DNA of 64,000 bases, taken from Bosea sp. BIWAKO-01 (GTDB lineage Bacteria; Pseudomonadota; Alphaproteobacteria; Rhizobiales; Beijerinckiaceae). The DNA lies in contig NZ_BCQA01000001.1 in assembly GCF_001748145.1 (NCBI RefSeq), positions 6,040,501 to 6,104,500 on the forward strand, read 5' to 3'. This document shows, piece after piece, positions 25,977 through 34,890 of the stretch (the first letter of the stretch is position 1; every line of letters starts with the position of its first letter). Below the pieces are notes generated by a model. It had not been told where the DNA came from. It did no database searches and saw only the letters and a list, made by a program, of their open reading frames with translations. The position numbers and the translations under genes are program-made.

Positions 25977-26546
25977 AGCCGAAGAGGTCACGTAGACAGG
26001 GCTGACTCCGGACATCCGAGCGGGAACGAGGCGTTTCACCCGGCGGGCGGCCTGAGCGCCGCCGCCCGGCCGCGATGGCATGGCGACCCCAGCGCTCGCC
26101 TGAGCTTTACCGCCTGATCGCAGGTCTGGTTCCGGACCGGGAGGCGAAGCTGCAAGATCGCCCCACGGCGGATATGCGGAGATCGGCATCCGGCGACTGG
26201 AGCTGGCCCTAAGCCGACTCTGGCAATGTCCAATTTCGGGCAGTCTGCCGGCTCGAAGGCACCGTCATGCTCGCCTGTCCGCGGTCAACCAGACCTTGCT
26301 CATGATTGCCTCCTGCCACCCACGATCAGAGGGTTGGGCTGAAGCAGCCTTGGCGCTTCTCGTCGTAACGATCGACCTGACGAATTCGGGGATCATGCCT
26401 TTGGCGATGAGGCTCTCCGCAATGAAGCGCGCAACCCACGGCTTGTTGCGCCGCAGAGCGACGCCAAGGGGCAACGTCAAGCGCACCAGCAATTGCGCAA
26501 CGCTCGCTGCTCAGCTTTAGTCATGGAAAGCTGGGGTAAAATAGTG
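25977..26546. other. unassigned stretch between deacetylase and secreted protein
   Basis: No complete gene is recognised. A segment at about 26109-26170 resembles one at 43923-43985 (both contain a form of TACCGCCTNATCG and CTTCCGGACCG or a near match). A 75-codon minus-strand frame at 26265-26492 has no recognised content. Confidence 0.4.
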
Positions 26547-27551
26547 ATGCGTCTGCCTTGCGTGATTGCTGCAATATTTCTGGCGATGACTGCCAGTCCG
26601 GCGTTGTCGCAGTTGAACGATGCTCAAAAGCGGAAGGCCTTGTTGCCTTTCATCCGCTCAGCCACCGACTGCATCGCCAAGCAGACGCTGGGCAATGTCT
26701 CCGTCGTTTCCAGCTACCGCTCGAACACACTTCACATCGTCATTGATGAAGCTTGGAAGGCGTGCTCCGGGTTTCTGGTGGAGGTCGTGACCCAGCACGA
26801 TGCACTACACGGACCTGGATCAGGGGTTCCATTTGTAACGGGATCGTATCGCACCGATCTGCCTCGCGCGGTTCTTTCGCGGATTAAAGGCGAGCTTGAT
26901 CGGCGGGTGACTGCCGAGATCGAATGGGAAACTGCCGTTAAGGCCGAGCAGGCCGAACGGGAGGCGAAGCGGAAAACTGAAGTCGAACGCCTTGATCGGG
27001 CCGCTCTCACCCTTCGCGATCGAATCTATGCCTGCACGGATGGCCAGTTGGAAAAGCTCGTCGGTTCAGCTGAAAGCGCAGAGGTGCTGGCAACTGCCGC
27101 AATGACCATCTGCAGGCGGGAAATCGACGACGCGATCGAAGCGCGGCTCGCAGCCATGCGTGCTGATAGCCGGCAGCCCAATGAAGGGATAATCCGCGAA
27201 GGCTTCCGAACAACCGTTCGTGAGAGTGTTGTCACGGGCGCCGTTACATTGAAGGCCGGCAGGGCAACGCCTACCCACAGTCAACCCATTACTCCTTCCA
27301 GTACAGCGACGGTCGATGGGGATCGCGAGGTCTACACTTGCCTGTCAACGATGGCGAAGGCGCGCGAGGGGGCGTTCGTAGAACAGCGCAAGCTGTATGA
27401 AGCAATGCTGGAGCTTTGTCGGCCAGAGATAGAAAAGGCCGCTCGTGCCGCCTTCCTCGCTGCCCCAAAAGGCGAGTTAGCAAAGGAACGAGAAAGGGCG
27501 CTCCAGTCCGCTTCCGTTACCGCTCGGTCTTTGATCGGGATGACTGACTGA
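26547..27551 (+). CDS. secreted hypothetical protein with Lys/Glu-rich helical centre
   Basis: A 334-residue protein with a signal peptide (MRLPCVIAAIFLAMTASPALSQ) and then a helical charged middle (EWETAVKAEQAEREAKRKTE). Cys residues are scattered (DCIAKQ, YACTDG, TICRRE, YTCLS, ELCRPE), possibly forming disulfides. The ATG at 26547 begins the signal peptide and has GGGG about 10 bp upstream; an earlier ATG at 26523 is possible. GC content looks lower than in its neighbours, and it lies between the intact deacetylase and a fragment copy of it, consistent with an insertion. Confidence 0.7.
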   Translation: MRLPCVIAAIFLAMTASPALSQLNDAQKRKALLPFIRSATDCIAKQTLGNVSVVSSYRSNTLHIVIDEAWKACSGFLVEVVTQHDALHGPGSGVPFVTGSYRTDLPRAVLSRIKGELDRRVTAEIEWETAVKAEQAEREAKRKTEVERLDRAALTLRDRIYACTDGQLEKLVGSAESAEVLATAAMTICRREIDDAIEARLAAMRADSRQPNEGIIREGFRTTVRESVVTGAVTLKAGRATPTHSQPITPSSTATVDGDREVYTCLSTMAKAREGAFVEQRKLYEAMLELCRPEIEKAARAAFLAAPKGELAKERERALQSASVTARSLIGMTD

Positions 27552-27552
27552 T

Positions 27553-27731
27553 CGGGATGCTGTCGGACCGCACGATCCCGATCCTGCATCGGCTCGGCTA
27601 TCGCTACGATTCGAGTTTCCGCGACGATGAGGCGCCCTACCCGCTCGCAGAGCATGGCGGGGCGGGCATGGTCGAATTGCCGCTCGCGGAGGGGCTGACC
27701 GACGCGACGCATTTCCGCCGCCGCGTTACGT
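27553..27731 (+). pseudogene. fragment of polysaccharide deacetylase gene
   Basis: About 179 bp nearly identical to 25577-25755 of the intact second deacetylase gene; it encodes RTIPILHRLGYRYDSSF and ELPLAEGLTDATHFRRR. The match stops abruptly on both sides. It carries no start of its own. Confidence 0.92.
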
Positions 27732-27790
27732 CGTGTCAGCCACTGAGCTCAATCTCAACCGGACTCTCAGGCGGACGAGGCGCCTTGTCG

Positions 27791-28663
27791 TCAGCGAAAG
27801 CCGTTCGGGGGCAGCGACGGCTCCGCACTGAGCAGCGTGATCGTCACCCGTTGGTTCGGCGCGATATAGGGATTGTCGGGAAATACCGGCTCGTTGTCGG
27901 CGCGTCCCACCACGGAAGCGAAGCGGTCGTTGGGGAGCCCGGCACCCGACAGGATTCCGCGCACGGCGAGCGCGCGCCCGGCGGAGAGGCTCCAGGAATC
28001 GACGGCCCGCACCGAGCCCGGGCGCGCGGCGGCCGTGTGGCCCGTGACGGACAGTTGGTTGGGCAGTCGGCGCAGGGTGGGCGCGAGCGCCACCAGCACG
28101 CGGCGGGTGCGCTCGTGCGGTTCGACCGAGCCTTCGGGGAACATGGAACGGCCGAGCTCGTCCACGAGGGAAACGTTCAAGCCCTCCTTGGCCGGCTCGA
28201 TCACGATGTTGCGCGACAGCTCGGCTATTTCGGGCATGTTCTGGAGCGCCTGCCGGAGGCTGGCTGCGGCGCTGTGGTTGGCCTGCGCGCCGGCGGCCGG
28301 GCGGCTGACTTCGCGGTCGCTGGCGCGGCTCGAGCTGGTCCGGCGCGCTCCGTCCTCCTGCTCGGTGATGCCCCTCGCCGTGTCGCGGGACGCCGACGAC
28401 TTGTTGCCCGACTTGTCCACGGCGGTCCCCATCAGGACGCCGCCAGCGCCACTGGTGCTGGCACTCACAGACCCCGGCGCGAAGTATTCCGCCAGGCCGA
28501 TCTTCTGCTCCTGCGTCGTCATGCTGATCAGCCACATCAGCAGAAAGAACGCCATCATGGCGGTCACGAAGTCCGCATAGGCGATCTTCCAGGCCCCGCC
28601 ATGGTGCGCATGAGCGGCCTTCTTGACCTTCTTGATGATAATCGGCTGGTCGGGCTTGGCCAT
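27791..28663 (-). CDS. motB: flagellar motor protein MotB
   Basis: This 290-residue stator protein has a basic N-terminus (IIIKKVKKAAHAHHGG) and then one membrane helix with the proton-carrying Asp in YADFVTAMMAFFLLMWL. An unusually Ser/Ala/Arg-rich linker follows, and the C-terminal OmpA-like peptidoglycan-binding domain ends with NQRVTITLL. It forms the torque-generating channel with MotA. Its gene starts 22 bp after the motA stop, so they form one operon. No other flagellar genes are in the window. Confidence 0.93.
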   Translation of the reverse strand: MAKPDQPIIIKKVKKAAHAHHGGAWKIAYADFVTAMMAFFLLMWLISMTTQEQKIGLAEYFAPGSVSASTSGAGGVLMGTAVDKSGNKSSASRDTARGITEQEDGARRTSSSRASDREVSRPAAGAQANHSAAASLRQALQNMPEIAELSRNIVIEPAKEGLNVSLVDELGRSMFPEGSVEPHERTRRVLVALAPTLRRLPNQLSVTGHTAAARPGSVRAVDSWSLSAGRALAVRGILSGAGLPNDRFASVVGRADNEPVFPDNPYIAPNQRVTITLLSAEPSLPPNGFR

Positions 28664-28685
28664 CGAGTCCCCACTGGAGATTGGG

Positions 28686-29549
28686 TCAGATGTTGGCGGG
28701 CAGATCGGCGGTTGCCGCTTCCACTTCGCTGAAGGTCGGGCGGACGTCGCTCATCAGAGCCTTGCGAGCAAATTCTACCGCCATCACCGGCGGCTGGCCG
28801 CTGATATGGGCAAGGAGGCCCGCCTTGAGTGAAAGGTAGTACTTGGATTCCGCCTCGAAGATGCTCCTGAGCGACTGCGCCATGGGCCCGAAGAAGCCGT
28901 AGGCGACGAAGACGCCGAAGAAGGTGCCGACGAGCGCGCCGCCGATCAGATGTCCCAGCACCTCCGGCGGCTCGCTGATCGACCCCATCGTCTTGATCAC
29001 GCCGAGCACGGCGGCGACGATGCCGAGCGCCGGTGTTCCGTCGGCGATCGACTGCATGGCCGCAACGATGCGCTCCTGCTCCTGGTGGTGCGTCTCCAGT
29101 TCCTCGTCCATGAGAGCGTCTATCTCGTGGACGTTGTCGGCGCCCATCGTCAACATGCGCATGTAGTCGCAGACGAACTCGACCGCATGATGGTTCGCGG
29201 CAAAAGTCGGGAAGGCGTTGAACAGCGTCGACTCGCTCGGATCTTCAATGTGCTGCTCGACCGCGAGCAGGCCCTTCTGCTTCGCAAGCTTGTACAGGGA
29301 ATACTGCATCGCCAGCAGTTCGACATAGGCTTCCGGCTTGTACTTGGAGCCCTTCATGAGCGTGCCGAACATGGCGGGCACGGCCTTGAGCACCGGCCCG
29401 GTGTTGCCGATGATGAAGGCACCGACCGCTGCACCGAGGATGATGACAAATTCGAACGGCTGCCAAAGGACGAGGAGTTTGCCGCCCATCGCCGCATAGC
29501 CGCCGAAGACGCAGACAAGGACGATGATTGTGCCGACGATCAGCCGCAT
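28686..29549 (-). CDS. motA: flagellar motor protein MotA
   Basis: This 287-residue stator subunit shows two N-terminal helices (LIVGTIIVLVCVFGGYAAM and FEFVIILGAAVGAFIIGNT). A large cytoplasmic loop contains the charged MDEELETHHQEQERI region, and a C-terminal helix pair contains the hallmark GTPALGIVAAVLGVIKTM with conserved Pro. It works with MotB as the ion-driven stator of the flagellar motor. It is first in the motA-motB operon. Confidence 0.95.
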   Translation of the reverse strand: MRLIVGTIIVLVCVFGGYAAMGGKLLVLWQPFEFVIILGAAVGAFIIGNTGPVLKAVPAMFGTLMKGSKYKPEAYVELLAMQYSLYKLAKQKGLLAVEQHIEDPSESTLFNAFPTFAANHHAVEFVCDYMRMLTMGADNVHEIDALMDEELETHHQEQERIVAAMQSIADGTPALGIVAAVLGVIKTMGSISEPPEVLGHLIGGALVGTFFGVFVAYGFFGPMAQSLRSIFEAESKYYLSLKAGLLAHISGQPPVMAVEFARKALMSDVRPTFSEVEAATADLPANI

Positions 29550-30024
29550 AGATCTGCTTCCCTGCGCCGCAGCAGGTGCAGCCCGCGCTCATTCACTACT
29601 AGTCCAGCGAAATGAACGATCGAGGTTAAGGGCGAGTTTACAGCCATTTGCCCACAGGTTTGTAAGCGTCGTCCTCCGGCCACGGGTTGAGGCTTGGGGC
29701 GGTAGCCCAGGGGAGAAAATCGGGGTGCAATGAGTCTCCGCCAATCCTGGTGATCGGCGTCCAATAGGAGACCGTTTCCCGGGATCATCTACGCTGCGCC
29801 GCGTTGCCGTGGCGCGGCGGGGCTGAGGATGACGCGGGCGCATCATCCTTAGCGACCGCCGAGCAAGATCTCGTACAAGCGACGGAGATCTCAGTGACGG
29901 AACCAGACGGTGACGATTGGGTATCCGACAAAAGTCGTCTCCATCGGCACGCCTATCGTACTGGCGTTAGACTCGCCGATCTGTATGGTTTGCCCCAAAA
30001 ATAAATGGGGGGATCAAACAAATA
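29550..30024. other. intergenic region upstream of motA
   Basis: This should hold the leftward motA promoter. A 66-codon plus-strand frame at 29804-30004 is not convincing. A GGGGGGATC element precedes the next gene. No other structure seen. Confidence 0.4.
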
Positions 30025-30567
30025 ATGTCCGAAAAATATAAGGGCTTCGAGCTCAAGGGGAGCACGCTTCGCAAGAAATGCGAGGTTGCGATCAATCTGG
30101 GCGACAAGCGGCATCACATCGCCACAGGCGATACAATGGACGACGCCTTTATCGCAGCCCGTACCTGGGTTGATCTGTCCTTTGCTGCTGTAAAGCAGGG
30201 CCGACGCGAAACCCACATCGCAACCGCCGAGCAGTATGAAACGTACCTTCGCACCCAGCTTCTAAAGCAGTACGAGCGTGCGATGCTGGCGGAGAACGCA
30301 GCCGGAATCAAAACGGCAGGCGAGCTTGCTTGCGCAGCTGGATGGTCGGATTACGGGACGGCGAATCTCCATTACGGCAAGTTGGGTCGAAAGGTCGGCG
30401 AGGCGCTTTCGCTGACCTTCAAGAAAATGGACCATGATGGATCGGATTTTCTGATCAGCGCTCTCGCCAATGAAGTTAGCGGGACTCAGACAGAGCGCGT
30501 GAATTGGAAATTTGAGATGCACCCAGAACTTGTGCAGGCACTAAAAGCCGTTGGCATTGTCGAGTAG
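30025..30567 (+). CDS. hypothetical protein
   Basis: A 180-residue protein in two parts: a basic N-terminal region (FELKGSTLRKKCEVAINLG) and a C-terminal segment (AGWSDYGTANLHYGKLGRKVGEAL). The C-terminal segment resembles one seen in front of some HNH-type proteins. No nuclease motif is present. Its GC content appears below that of its neighbours, suggesting transfer. The function is unknown. Confidence 0.6.
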   Translation: MSEKYKGFELKGSTLRKKCEVAINLGDKRHHIATGDTMDDAFIAARTWVDLSFAAVKQGRRETHIATAEQYETYLRTQLLKQYERAMLAENAAGIKTAGELACAAGWSDYGTANLHYGKLGRKVGEALSLTFKKMDHDGSDFLISALANEVSGTQTERVNWKFEMHPELVQALKAVGIVE

Positions 30568-30876
30568 CCATTCGCGATCGTGATTTCACCCCGCACGCGG
30601 CATTGGGGCCTCGGGCGCCCCTGCTTCTTCGCAAGCGGGGAGTGGTGTGGCGGTCTGCTTCTGGGCAATACGCCAATACCCGCAAAGGGCGCGTTCGAGA
30701 AGCGCGAGCGATGGGGCCCGGAGCAGGCGACCTTCCGCCTGCTTCGGTCAATTCCCGCGCAATGACCTCCGACCCAAGCATGATGTGCTCACATTCCTTC
30801 GGCTCTGGAAGGGGCGTATGATCGAGGGCGAGCTGGCCTCCTCGCCGTCTAATTGGGAACGCAGGAGTCTGTTCCG
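30568..30876. other. intergenic region upstream of aldehyde dehydrogenase
   Basis: A hairpin at about 30618-30640 (CCCCTGCTT...AAGCGGGG) could end the upstream gene. No gene is convincing. Confidence 0.4.
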
Positions 30877-32430
30877 ATGACCACGCTTCATCGCGAAGAC
30901 CCATCGTTGGACGGCCGCCCGGAGCACACCGGCGGAAACGATTCGACGGGACCGGATTCGGGCTATCTCAGACGGCAGATGCTGATCGGCGGAGAGTGGC
31001 GCGACGCTGCCTCAGGCCAGACGATCGTCGTCGAGAACCCGGGCCGAAAGGAGCCGCTCGGGGACGTGCCGCGCGGTGGGGCCGTGGACGTCGATCTCGC
31101 GGTCGCGGCGGCTGGCGCCGCAGGCCCGGCCTGGGCGCGGATTTCGGCGCGGGACCGCGGGCGGGCGTGCCTGGCCATCTCCGAGGATCTGGAAGCCCGC
31201 GAGGAGGAGCTGGCGCGGCTCATCGCCAGCGAGACCGGCAACGCTCTTCGCACGCAGGCGCGCGGCGAGGCCAAGTGGGTCGCCGATGTGTTCCGCTATT
31301 TCGGCGGCCTCGCGAGCGAGTTGAAGGGCATGACCGTCCCGCTCGGCGAATCGATGCTAAGCTACACGCGACGCGAGCCAATCGGCATCGTCGGCGCGAT
31401 CGTGCCGTGGAATGCCCCGGCCCAGCTCGCGTCGCTCAAGATCGCGCCCGCGATCTGCGCGGGCAACACCCTCGTGCTCAAGGCCGCCGAGGATGCGCCG
31501 CTTGCCGTGCTCATGATCGCGGAGATCTGTCAGGCGCACCTCCCGCCGGGGGTGGTCAACGTCCTCACGGGCTACGGTGCGGAGTGCGGCGGGCCGCTCA
31601 CCACCCATCCCCGCATCCGCAAGCTGAGCTTCACGGGCTCGACCGCGGTCGGAAAGGCGATCATGCGGTCGGCGGCCGACCGGGTGGTCCCTGTCTCGCT
31701 TGAGCTCGGCGGAAAGAGCCCCTCCATCGTCTTTCCCGATGCGGACGAGGACTGGGTCGTCGAGGGCATCATCGCTTCGATGCGCTTTACGCGCCAGAGC
31801 CAGTCCTGCACGGCGGGATCGCGGCTGTTCCTGCACGCCGACATCTTCGAGCCGTTCCTCGACAAGCTCGCCGCCAAAGTGAAGTCCCTGAAGATCGGCG
31901 ATCCGCTCGACGAGGCGACCGACATCGGCTCGATCATCAACGAGCGCCAGTTCACGAAGGTCTGCGGCTACATCGAGGAAGGCCTCCTCCGGCCCGACGC
32001 ACGCCTCGTGACCGGTGGATTGCCGCCGCGCGAAGGTCCGCTCGCGACCGGGTACTTCGCGATTCCGACGATCTTTGCCGATGCGTCGAACGACTGGCGG
32101 CTCGCCCGGGAGGAGATCTTCGGGCCGGTCCTGGTCGCGATCCCCTGGCGCGACGAAGCCGACGCGATCCGCATGGCGAACGAGAGCCACTACGGGCTGG
32201 CCGCCTATGTCTGGTCGCGCGACATCGGCCAGGCGCTGCGCACCGCGCACGCGGTCGAGGCGGGCTGGGTCCAGGTGAACCAGGGCGGCGGCCAGCTGCT
32301 CGGCCAGTCTTACGGCGGTGTCAAGGAAAGCGGGATCGGGCGCGAGATGTCGCTCGAAGGCATGCTCGACAGCTTCACCGAGACGAAGACGATCAACGTC
32401 AACCTGGCGCTCCCGCCGCCGCCACGCTGA
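30877..32430 (+). CDS. NAD(P)-dependent aldehyde dehydrogenase
   Basis: This 517-residue enzyme oxidises an aldehyde to its acid. Family landmarks are present: PWNAP at residue 177 (catalytic Asn N179), LKAAED with the cofactor Lys (K202), FTGSTAVGK (cofactor loop), the general base in SLELGGKSP (E276), and the nucleophile in SQSCTAGSR (C311). EEIFGPVL and VKESGIGRE complete the set. About 30 N-terminal residues before GEWRDA are extra. AGGAG lies upstream of the ATG at 30877. Substrate unknown; it is alone in its transcription unit. Confidence 0.93.
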   Translation: MTTLHREDPSLDGRPEHTGGNDSTGPDSGYLRRQMLIGGEWRDAASGQTIVVENPGRKEPLGDVPRGGAVDVDLAVAAAGAAGPAWARISARDRGRACLAISEDLEAREEELARLIASETGNALRTQARGEAKWVADVFRYFGGLASELKGMTVPLGESMLSYTRREPIGIVGAIVPWNAPAQLASLKIAPAICAGNTLVLKAAEDAPLAVLMIAEICQAHLPPGVVNVLTGYGAECGGPLTTHPRIRKLSFTGSTAVGKAIMRSAADRVVPVSLELGGKSPSIVFPDADEDWVVEGIIASMRFTRQSQSCTAGSRLFLHADIFEPFLDKLAAKVKSLKIGDPLDEATDIGSIINERQFTKVCGYIEEGLLRPDARLVTGGLPPREGPLATGYFAIPTIFADASNDWRLAREEIFGPVLVAIPWRDEADAIRMANESHYGLAAYVWSRDIGQALRTAHAVEAGWVQVNQGGGQLLGQSYGGVKESGIGREMSLEGMLDSFTETKTINVNLALPPPPR

Positions 32431-32481
32431 GGCGGATCGGGCTGGCCATCCTGAGCCTGTACGGCAAGGTGATCCGAAAGA

Positions 32482-32585
32482 GCATCGGCCCGAAAAATGG
32501 ATTGCGGTTCTCGGGAAAAGCCGATGCCAACACAGGAGGTCAGGTCATCGGACCGGATACGATATCCGGTCCGATGACCTGACCT
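32482..32585. repeat. dispersed palindromic repeat, copy 2, with 23-bp perfect hairpin
   Basis: This contains GCATCGGC (32482-32489) paired with GCCGATGC (32520-32527), then a perfect 23-bp inverted repeat (32537-32559 with 32563-32585) around a CGA loop. Copy 1 lies at 10653-10752. The perfect stem here versus the decayed one there suggests a recent insertion or selection for the hairpin. It may end transcription of the dehydrogenase gene. Confidence 0.85.
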
Positions 32586-32721
32586 CTTCGCCCGGCTTTT
32601 CGCCCGCGCCCAGAAGGTCCGTCGGTGCCTGAATTTGCGTTGTGTCAACGACCGGACGACGCACCGCGAGGAAACTCGCCACTGCCGCAACTCAGGCGGC
32701 TGAGACAATTCAGGAGGTCAC

Positions 32722-33120
32722 ATGCCTGCAACGAAGCCTGTCTCCACCTCGCCAGCTCCGGACCAGATCGGAGCAACCGCCCTGGTCGACGAAGGCATGC
32801 GGATCGTCAAGGCGCAGCTTGCCTCGGCCAGGGTGCTGCCACAGAGCATCTGGGAAACCCAGTTCGCGATGGTCTCGGAAATTCTGGCCTTCATGGGGCG
32901 CCGAATGCAAGCCCAGGCCGAATTCTGCGCCAGGCTCGGCGACTGCAGGGAGATCGCCCAGGCGGTCGACGCCCAGCAGGATTTCGCCAAGGGAGTCAGC
33001 GGCGCCTATACCGACGAGGCCGAGAGACTGTCGACGCTCGCCCGCAGGAACATGGATGCCTGGACCGGGGTCGGCGCCCAGTATGTGTCGGGCTGGACGG
33101 GCACGAAAGCCGCAGCCTAG
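32722..33120 (+). CDS. phasin-family protein
   Basis: This 132-residue protein is almost all amphipathic helix (LVDEGMRIVKAQLASARVLP, EILAFMGRRMQAQAEFC) with an Ala-rich tail, the pattern of short phasins that coat polyhydroxyalkanoate granules. An AGGAGG ribosome-binding site precedes the ATG. It is monocistronic and followed by a strong hairpin. A decayed second copy of its 3' part lies at 44163. Call rests on composition and length rather than a unique motif. Confidence 0.65.
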   Translation: MPATKPVSTSPAPDQIGATALVDEGMRIVKAQLASARVLPQSIWETQFAMVSEILAFMGRRMQAQAEFCARLGDCREIAQAVDAQQDFAKGVSGAYTDEAERLSTLARRNMDAWTGVGAQYVSGWTGTKAAA

Positions 33121-33140
33121 GCGTCTACCCGGAAACCTGT

Positions 33141-33168
33141 CTGAGCCGACATTCGTCGTTCGGCTCAG
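33141..33168 (+). terminator. hairpin after phasin-like gene
   Basis: CTGAGCCGA and TCGGCTCAG form a perfect 9-bp stem 20 bp after the stop. There is no U tract, so it may be a processing or stabilising hairpin rather than a classical terminator. The decayed copy at 44.3 kb retains a version of it. Confidence 0.6.
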
Positions 33169-33520
33169 ACCGTTCATCGGGTCGCCTTCGCCAGCGCTGT
33201 CGTCCGGCACGCCATTCGCCCCTGATCGGCGCTAAATAATAACTTCGGCACGACCTCACAACTTATTGATATCCAAAAATATTTGTCGATCGGACGGGGC
33301 GAGGAACCGGCGCCGATCAGGGGACAAAAAGCGCGCCGAACCACGACCGGCAGCATGACCCAAAGCTGGCCCCGAGCAGATTCCGGAAAAATCGGCTCTT
33401 GGCCGGTCCTGTGCCTGATCCGACCTTGGGGACGCGGTCGCAAACTGCCGCGGGACCACGTCACCGTTAGTCGGCGTCCGCGGAGCCCGCTGGCGAATTG
33501 CGTAAGCAATCGCGTCGCGA

Positions 33521-34561
33521 TCAGCCGAAAAGGGCGGGTACGCTGAGCTTTGCATGGAGCGCATTCATCTGGGCAGGCTGGAGCCCGAGCGCCTGGCCGA
33601 GGCTCGCGAGGTACTCGGCCTCCGCCTGGCTGTCGAGGTCAATGCCGAGAACAGAGACCGTATAGACTTGCTGCTCAAGGCCCTTCGGCACCTGCTTCAC
33701 GAGGCCCGCCACGTCGACCGGCGCGGCAAGCTCGCGGTTCACGAAGTCAATGTCCTGCGGCGAGGCGTCGCCAAGCGCTTCCATGATCTTCTGCCTTTCG
33801 CCATCATCGAGTTCGCCGTCGCACTTCGCCGCCTGCAGCATGGCTTTGAGCATGAGCCCCGCGGCGGCCTCCTGCTGCGGCTTGGGCGCGACATTGGGCT
33901 CCCCGGCATTCTGCAGGGATTGATTGAGCACATCCCCGAACGACCCGCCCGTCCCGGCCGGCTCAGCTTTGGCGCCACCGGATCCGGCGGCAGCCCCACC
34001 CAACGCCGAGGCGAGGCCCCCGATGATGGCATCGAGCCCGGTTCCGCCCGACGCAGGGCCTGCGCCCGGACGCGCGGCGCCCGTGGACGCTCCAGCGAGT
34101 TGTTCGAGCAGCCCGCCCAGACCGTTCGGCAAACCCGGCCCGCCTGCACTGCTGCCAAGGATGGAGCCCAGTATGTCCTGCAGGCCTGGCTGGGCCGCGC
34201 TCGCGCCGGCAGGCCCCCCGCGTTGCGGAGCGGTGGTGCCGCCCGCGCCGGCGCCCAGGATCGAACCGATCATGTCGCCGAGGCTTGGTTGCGTGCCGGA
34301 GGAGCCAGGATCGGGCGCCGATGCTCTGCCAGAGCCACCGTACTGGCCAACAGAGCCTTGGTTATCGGGGCTCGGGGCGGCTGGAGCGTTCGGACCTGCC
34401 GATCCGCCGAGGAGCGAGCCGAGCATATCGTTCATGCTGGTCTGTGCGCCGCCGCCTGGCGTCGCGGCCCCGTCTTTTCCCTTCTGGCCCAGCATGTAGC
34501 CGACGCCCTTGGCGGCGACGACGCCGATCGCAAGCTTTGCAAGCGTCCCAACGAGGCTCAT
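33521..34561 (-). CDS. DUF533 / TerB-like protein with long Gly/Ala/Pro-rich linker
   Basis: This 346-residue protein has three parts. The N-terminal hydrophobic segment is MSLVGTLAKLAIGVVAAKGVGYMLG. A long low-complexity part has repeated DMLGSLLG / DMIGSILG / DILGSILG motifs (about residues 44, 95 and 130). A C-terminal TerB-like helical domain contains KAMLQAAKCDGELDDGERQKI and VDVAGLVKQVP. This is the layout of DUF533 (YebE-like) inner-membrane proteins, whose function is unknown. The DxxGSxLG repeats are worth noting. It is leftward, divergent from a phasin-like gene. Confidence 0.85.
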   Translation of the reverse strand: MSLVGTLAKLAIGVVAAKGVGYMLGQKGKDGAATPGGGAQTSMNDMLGSLLGGSAGPNAPAAPSPDNQGSVGQYGGSGRASAPDPGSSGTQPSLGDMIGSILGAGAGGTTAPQRGGPAGASAAQPGLQDILGSILGSSAGGPGLPNGLGGLLEQLAGASTGAARPGAGPASGGTGLDAIIGGLASALGGAAAGSGGAKAEPAGTGGSFGDVLNQSLQNAGEPNVAPKPQQEAAAGLMLKAMLQAAKCDGELDDGERQKIMEALGDASPQDIDFVNRELAAPVDVAGLVKQVPKGLEQQVYTVSVLGIDLDSQAEAEYLASLGQALGLQPAQMNALHAKLSVPALFG

Positions 34562-34685
34562 GGCCTCCTCCGCAGCGGTGCAGATTGATTTACGGCCTGG
34601 CGATTATCCGAGTTAGGACCGCGACCTTCGAAAGAGTCAACTACGCGAGGCTCGGATAGCGTTGGTCTGATATTCCCTGGAGCGG

Positions 34686-34718
34686 GCCCGGTCCGGGACC
34701 GGGCAGTGCCTGCAGGCA
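34686..34718. promoter_or_regulatory. two adjacent palindromes in the DUF533/phasin intergenic region
   Basis: GCCCGGTCC-G-GGACCGGGC (34686-34704) and TGCCTGCAGGCA (34707-34718) are both perfect. They lie between the divergent genes and could be operators or form a hairpin. Confidence 0.5.
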
Positions 34719-34831
34719 TGATGCTGGCCTGGGGGACAAGTGCCAGGTCGCCCAATTCGGAGCGCAGCCTTCGACGCGGCGGTGTCGTCCAAACGTCATA
34801 TGCAGGAGTCCATGTTGGGGCGTCGAAGGCA

Positions 34832-34842
34832 CTGCTTCGCAG
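34832..34842. promoter_or_regulatory. candidate PhaR-type site CTGC-N3-GCAG
   Basis: CTGCTTCGCAG, 48 bp before a phasin-like start codon, matches the CTGC-N3-GCAG sequence reported for the Paracoccus PhaR repressor of phasin genes. The match is by eye to one site. Confidence 0.5.
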
Positions 34843-34890
34843 CGCCAACCGTCAATACCGGCGACCGAGGCATTGAGAGGAAACGCGACT

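Noticed and set aside
26265..26492. 75-codon minus-strand frame
   Set aside because: No recognisable content, no good ribosome-binding site, and it lies in a stretch with decayed sequence.
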